Translations under genes and position numbers: made by a program
Notes under the pieces: generated by a model
Seen by the model: the letters and a program-made list of their open reading frames with translations, nothing else
The model's database searches: none
Told to the model about the DNA's origin: nothing
Assembly: GCA_046704525.1 (NCBI GenBank)
Contig: JBJKRS010000121.1
Span: forward strand, 1-15,026
DNA length: 15,026 nucleotides
Direction: 5' to 3'
DNA from: GCA-965745 sp046704525
GTDB taxonomy: Archaea > Thermoplasmatota > Thermoplasmata > Thermoplasmatales > Thermoplasmataceae
Part shown: in pieces, positions 13,306 through 15,026 of the stretch
How the letters are laid out: each line of letters opens with the position of its first letter
Numbering within the stretch: the first letter of the stretch is position 1

Positions 13306-13647
13306 ATGACAGATTGCGCCATGTTCAACATTACGATGGGTGAATACCACCCATCCACAATTTGTGTTGAAATGACGAAACTGAGAGACTCTCTGGACGG
13401 GCTCATAGATGTATTAAATTCTGAATACCCGGAGGAGAGCATGGCTGAGTACATAGAGGAATACGCGAGATCGGATGTAGTCCAGCCAACCGACAGGACA
13501 CTTGGTTTTGTTGTCCTGAACAAGGCGAAGAAAGTGATATCGCTGTCTTTCAGCGAAATGGAAGGGGGCATAAGGACAGAAATTGAATCTTCGCTAAAGA
13601 ATTATGAAAAGAATGGTTACCAGATTGAACTGGACCTGCCAAACTGA
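13306..13647 (+). CDS. Hypothetical protein, 113 residues
   Basis: I do not recognise a family. The protein is soluble and acidic, with an internal helix-like MTKLRDSLDGLIDVLNSEYPE, an acidic ESMAEYIEEYARSD segment, a strand-like TLGFVVLNKAKKVISLSF and a C-terminal ESSLKNYEKNGYQIELDLP, suggesting a small alpha/beta fold. There are no membrane segments and only two cysteines (C4 and C20), near the N-terminus. It starts 12 bp after the peroxiredoxin stop, so co-transcription is likely, but no SD is visible and ATG 13321 is an alternative start. The composition looks like a real gene. A role with the peroxiredoxin, for example as a thiol partner, is possible but rests only on adjacency. Confidence 0.65.
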   Translation: MTDCAMFNITMGEYHPSTICVEMTKLRDSLDGLIDVLNSEYPEESMAEYIEEYARSDVVQPTDRTLGFVVLNKAKKVISLSFSEMEGGIRTEIESSLKNYEKNGYQIELDLPN

Positions 13648-13670
13648 CCATAAAGAATTAGACTTGCAAT

Positions 13671-13700
13671 CCGGGATGCTTCCGGGCTGACTCACTTTTT
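13671..13700 (+). terminator. Possible hairpin and T-run after the hypothetical gene
   Basis: CCGGGA (13671-13676) can pair with TTCCGG (13680-13685) with one G-T pair and a 3-nt loop; TTTTT at 13696-13700 follows after ten bases, inside the end of the convergent gene. The T-run alone may serve as the archaeal terminator. Confidence 0.35.
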
Positions 13701-14222
13701 GCCGACCCATGACGAAGGGTAATTTCCTGATACTGCCATGTAACGTTGCTGCCATCCAGGAAGCCTGTCTCCGGAAAGTTGGGCTTGCAGCCTGTCAAGA
13801 AATGAGTGTGTGCCAGGCGCAAATCCCTCTGCCGTCCTTATGCTGAGGTTCCTGTGTTCCAGCCTCAGCATGGTACCATTATCTGATGGTTCCAGTGTCC
13901 ATCTTATTACAGCTTTCTCTCCCAAGGGTATCTCCTCCACGGGATCGACTGTCCACTCATGCTCGAATACACGGGGAGGATCCCACTCCAGGATCTCCCC
14001 GGTAATGTGGAGCCTTGATGGCCCTGATATGAAGTCAATCGTTCCGCCAACTCTGCCATCAATTCTCGCAGTGGTCATATACCATTTTGAAAGCTGTTCC
14101 GGATCTGTCAGAGCATTCCACACCATTTCAGCTGGATGCGCCAGTTCCCTCCTGAAAACCAGAGTTGCACGCCCTTCTTTTCGAACTATTTTTCCCGCTG
14201 AATCCTTCCCTTCATCTACCAT
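13692..14222 (-). CDS. SRPBCC / AHSA1-family protein
   Basis: A 176-residue member of the START-like SRPBCC fold, which forms a hydrophobic cavity. Typical features are RRELAHPAEMVWNALTDPEQLSKWY near the N-terminus (given here in part), the strand ITGEILEWDPPRVFEHEW and the closing helix GTHSFLDRLQAQL with a GW motif afterwards. The name comes from the Hsp90 co-chaperone Aha1 C-terminal domain, but in prokaryotes these proteins more often bind small hydrophobic ligands. Pairs of an ArsR-type repressor and an AHSA1 protein are common across prokaryotes; here the two reading frames overlap by 7 bp (ATGGTAG), so they are co-translated. The ligand is unknown. The first ten or so residues before the conserved core are variable. 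Confidence 0.88.
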   Translation of the reverse strand: MVDEGKDSAGKIVRKEGRATLVFRRELAHPAEMVWNALTDPEQLSKWYMTTARIDGRVGGTIDFISGPSRLHITGEILEWDPPRVFEHEWTVDPVEEIPLGEKAVIRWTLEPSDNGTMLRLEHRNLSIRTAEGFAPGTHSFLDRLQAQLSGDRLPGWQQRYMAVSGNYPSSWVGKK

Positions 14223-14566
14223 TCATAAGACCCCGTCTCGTTCCCAAGTGCGCCTTCCTTTTTGTCAAGGTAGTCCGACAGCGAGTCAAGCCTTTCACCC
14301 CAGAACTTTCTGTATTTGGATATCCATTGGTCTATCTCCCTTAGGTTCTCCGGACTCAATGAATATATTCTCTGTTGTGCAGTCTGCGAAACGTTCACGA
14401 GGCCTGCCTTCCTCAGAATTTTCAGGTGTCTTGAGATTGCTGGCTGCGGAAGCGATGGGAATTCCTCAACTATTACTCCTGCCGGCCTTTCACCATTTCT
14501 GAGCAGATCCAGGATCTTCCTCCGGACAGGGTTTGATATTGTTGAAAACACGATATTGCTGTCCAT
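14216..14566 (-). CDS. ArsR-family winged-helix transcriptional regulator
   Basis: A 116-residue DNA-binding protein. Residues about 5-80 form an ArsR-type winged helix: ISNPVRRKILDLLRNGERPA, then the recognition helix SLPQPAISRHLKILRKAGL and the wing VSQTAQQRIYSL. No cysteine is present, so it is not a classical metal sensor. The C-terminal helix (WISKYRKFWGERLDSLSDYL) is the usual extension in AHSA1-linked members. It probably regulates its own operon; a perfect inverted repeat at 14776-14790 upstream is a candidate site. An SD region (AAGGAGGTGGAG, 14587-14576) precedes the ATG by 9-14 nt, showing a 5' leader, which is unlike the leaderless genes in this window and implies an upstream first ORF. 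Confidence 0.92.
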   Translation of the reverse strand: MDSNIVFSTISNPVRRKILDLLRNGERPAGVIVEEFPSLPQPAISRHLKILRKAGLVNVSQTAQQRIYSLSPENLREIDQWISKYRKFWGERLDSLSDYLDKKEGALGNETGSYEW

Positions 14567-14572
14567 TTAAGA

Positions 14573-14728
14573 TCACTCCACCTCCTTCCATGAATTTGGC
14601 CAACAGTGAAAGGGGTGAAGGTTCCCATCCAGATCGGAAAGTTGTGCAGGAACCCCACAATGCGATTTTTTCCCATGCCTTCCCCGGTCGATGATATCCT
14701 GGCCGGAATGCAATGCATTTGTCCTCAT
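14573..14728 (-). CDS. Candidate 51-residue leaderless ORF at the head of the ArsR operon
   Basis: ATG 14728 lies 27 nt after the centre of TTTATATAA (14759-14751 on the minus strand), the leaderless geometry seen at other genes here. The frame ends at TGA 14575-14573, six bases before the ArsR start, and contains the ArsR SD in its last codons. The peptide is rich in His, Cys and Trp, with KKSHCGVPAQLSDLDG and LHPFHCWPNSWKEVE in its second half, reminiscent of a small metal-binding peptide, but I recognise no family. Two other open frames cross the same stretch, so coding is uncertain. If real, it would be the first gene of the operon or a leader peptide that couples translation to the regulator. 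Confidence 0.4.
   Translation of the reverse strand: MRTNALHSGQDIIDRGRHGKKSHCGVPAQLSDLDGNLHPFHCWPNSWKEVE
14578..14587 (-). promoter_or_regulatory. SD region of the ArsR gene
   Basis: AAGGAGGTGG on the minus strand is a near-perfect match to the archaeal anti-SD; a second element GGAG (14579-14576) gives a 9-nt spacing to ATG 14566. The strength of this site shows that the ArsR message has a leader of notable length. Confidence 0.7.
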
Positions 14729-14748
14729 GGTATTCCATATAATATATA

Positions 14749-14761
14749 TGTTATATAAAGT
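14749..14761 (-). promoter_or_regulatory. TATA box of the ArsR/AHSA1 operon
   Basis: Minus-strand ACTTTATATAACA has core TTTATATAA at 14759-14751, predicting a start near 14729. The surrounding 14738-14775 is very AT-rich and includes a second possible box (GAATATAAC, about 14774-14766). Confidence 0.6.
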
Positions 14762-14775
14762 GATTGTTATATTCA

Positions 14776-14801
14776 TTTGTTCAGAACAAACTGGCGCCAG
14801 T
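14776..14801. promoter_or_regulatory. Two abutting perfect palindromes upstream of the ArsR operon
   Basis: TTTGTTC-A-GAACAAA (14776-14790) is a perfect 15-bp inverted repeat, and ACTGGCGCCAGT (14790-14801) is a perfect 12-bp palindrome sharing one base with it. They lie 17 bp upstream of the ArsR-operon TATA box and about 90 bp upstream of the tatA TATA box. The first is a good candidate operator for a dimeric winged-helix regulator such as the adjacent ArsR protein. Position upstream of TATA would favour activation or repression of divergent transcription rather than simple blocking. Confidence 0.5.
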
Positions 14802-14890
14802 CCTCTTCCCCATGGCCCCGAGTGCAGAGATCGATTTCACCGAGATGTAGCCCTTCAGGTGTAATATCGTTTCACACTCTTTCCATAAAA

Positions 14891-14900
14891 CGTTATATAA
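14891..14900 (+). promoter_or_regulatory. TATA box of the tatA-like gene
   Basis: CGTTATATAA with core TTATATAA (14893-14900) is centred about 25 nt before ATG 14921, so the transcript is probably leaderless. Confidence 0.6.
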
Positions 14901-14920
14901 TTACCTTTGATACTTAGTTG

Positions 14921-15026
14921 ATGGCAATAAGTCCTGAAGAGATTCTAATCATTGCGGCAGTAGCCCTGATAATCTTTGGAGGCTCGAAGAAAATCCCGGA
15001 GCTTGCCAGAAGCATGGGAAGGGCCA
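14921..15026 (+). CDS. tatA: TatA-family Sec-independent translocase subunit (partial, runs off the window)
   Basis: Only the first 35 codons are present. They show a short N-terminus, one membrane helix (EEILIIAAVALIIFGG, about 6-22), the FG hinge, then a basic amphipathic helix starting KKIPELARSMGRA. This is the TatA/TatB arrangement and fits TatA better because of the FGGSKKIPELARSMG pattern. TatA oligomers form the pore for export of folded twin-arginine proteins across the cytoplasmic membrane. The C-terminal tail that would separate TatA from TatB is outside the window. The start is supported by a TATA box at the leaderless distance; no SD is visible. Confidence 0.85.
   Translation, partial: MAISPEEILIIAAVALIIFGGSKKIPELARSMGRA

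Noticed and set aside
13810..14502. A 230-codon open frame on the plus strand
   Set aside because: It is antisense to both the AHSA1 and ArsR genes, which have recognisable domains, an SD and a frame overlap.
14490..14738. An alternative 82-codon frame (from ATG 14738) across the ArsR leader
   Set aside because: It overlaps the ArsR start out of frame and begins before the predicted transcript start. The 51-codon frame from 14728 fits promoter and SD positions better.
14781..14901. Two overlapping protein-like open frames on the minus strand (containing LHLKGYISVKSISALGAMG and EGLHLGEIDLCTRGHGEED)
   Set aside because: Both lack start codons, are under 40 codons, end in or beside the palindromes and are closed upstream by stops. 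They could be a gene remnant, but the evidence is too thin to annotate.
1..15026. CRISPR arrays, insertion sequences, integrases or attachment-site duplications
   Set aside because: No regularly spaced repeats, transposase motifs or tRNA 3'-end duplications were found by eye around either tRNA gene.

Overview
The window looks like chromosomal DNA of a euryarchaeon, most likely a member of the Thermoplasmata. PCNA, a GvpD-like P-loop ATPase with a DUF835 partner, a DUF5654 membrane protein and archaeal-type promoters all fit. Many first-in-operon genes have an AT-rich TATA-like box centred about 23-28 nt before the start codon, so they are probably leaderless. Internal operon genes (aroF, the GvpD-like gene, the ArsR gene, chorismate mutase) instead carry Shine-Dalgarno (SD) sequences. 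The placement rests on family resemblance; no species call is possible from reading alone.

Layout. 49-969: branched-chain aminotransferase (+). 1020-1090: tRNA-Gly(CCC). 1091-2151: a decayed stretch holding a clear class I methyltransferase pseudogene on the minus strand and a short unexplained coding-like fragment on the plus strand. 2152-3950 (minus): an aromatic amino acid operon of DAHP synthase and chorismate mutase, preceded by a promoter and a candidate leader peptide ending in Tyr-Arg-Phe-Trp-Asn-Phe-stop. 4016-4726 (minus): metallo-beta-lactamase-fold hydrolase, divergent from a DtxR/MntR-family metalloregulator (4857-5477) with a palindrome between them. 5617-6366: PCNA. 6383-6457 (minus): tRNA-Arg(CCU). 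6612-6881: two-helix membrane protein. 6940-8119: queD and queC for the preQ0/archaeosine pathway. 8125-9093 (minus): malate dehydrogenase, tail-to-tail with queC. 9246-11578: the DUF835 protein and GvpD-like ATPase as a two-gene operon. 11617-12573: hemB. 12679-13293: a one-cysteine peroxiredoxin, followed by a small unknown gene. 13692-14566 (minus): an ArsR-type repressor and an AHSA1/SRPBCC protein, preceded by a candidate 51-residue leaderless ORF and a double palindrome. 14921-15026: the start of a TatA-family gene, cut by the window edge.

The genes are mostly housekeeping metabolism (amino acids, haem, malate, tRNA modification, replication clamp). There is no CRISPR array, insertion sequence or obvious island. 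The most unusual material lies between genes: the possible aromatic-responsive leader at 3790-3920, the methyltransferase relic, the small ORF and palindromes upstream of the ArsR operon, and the DUF835/GvpD-like pair of unknown function.
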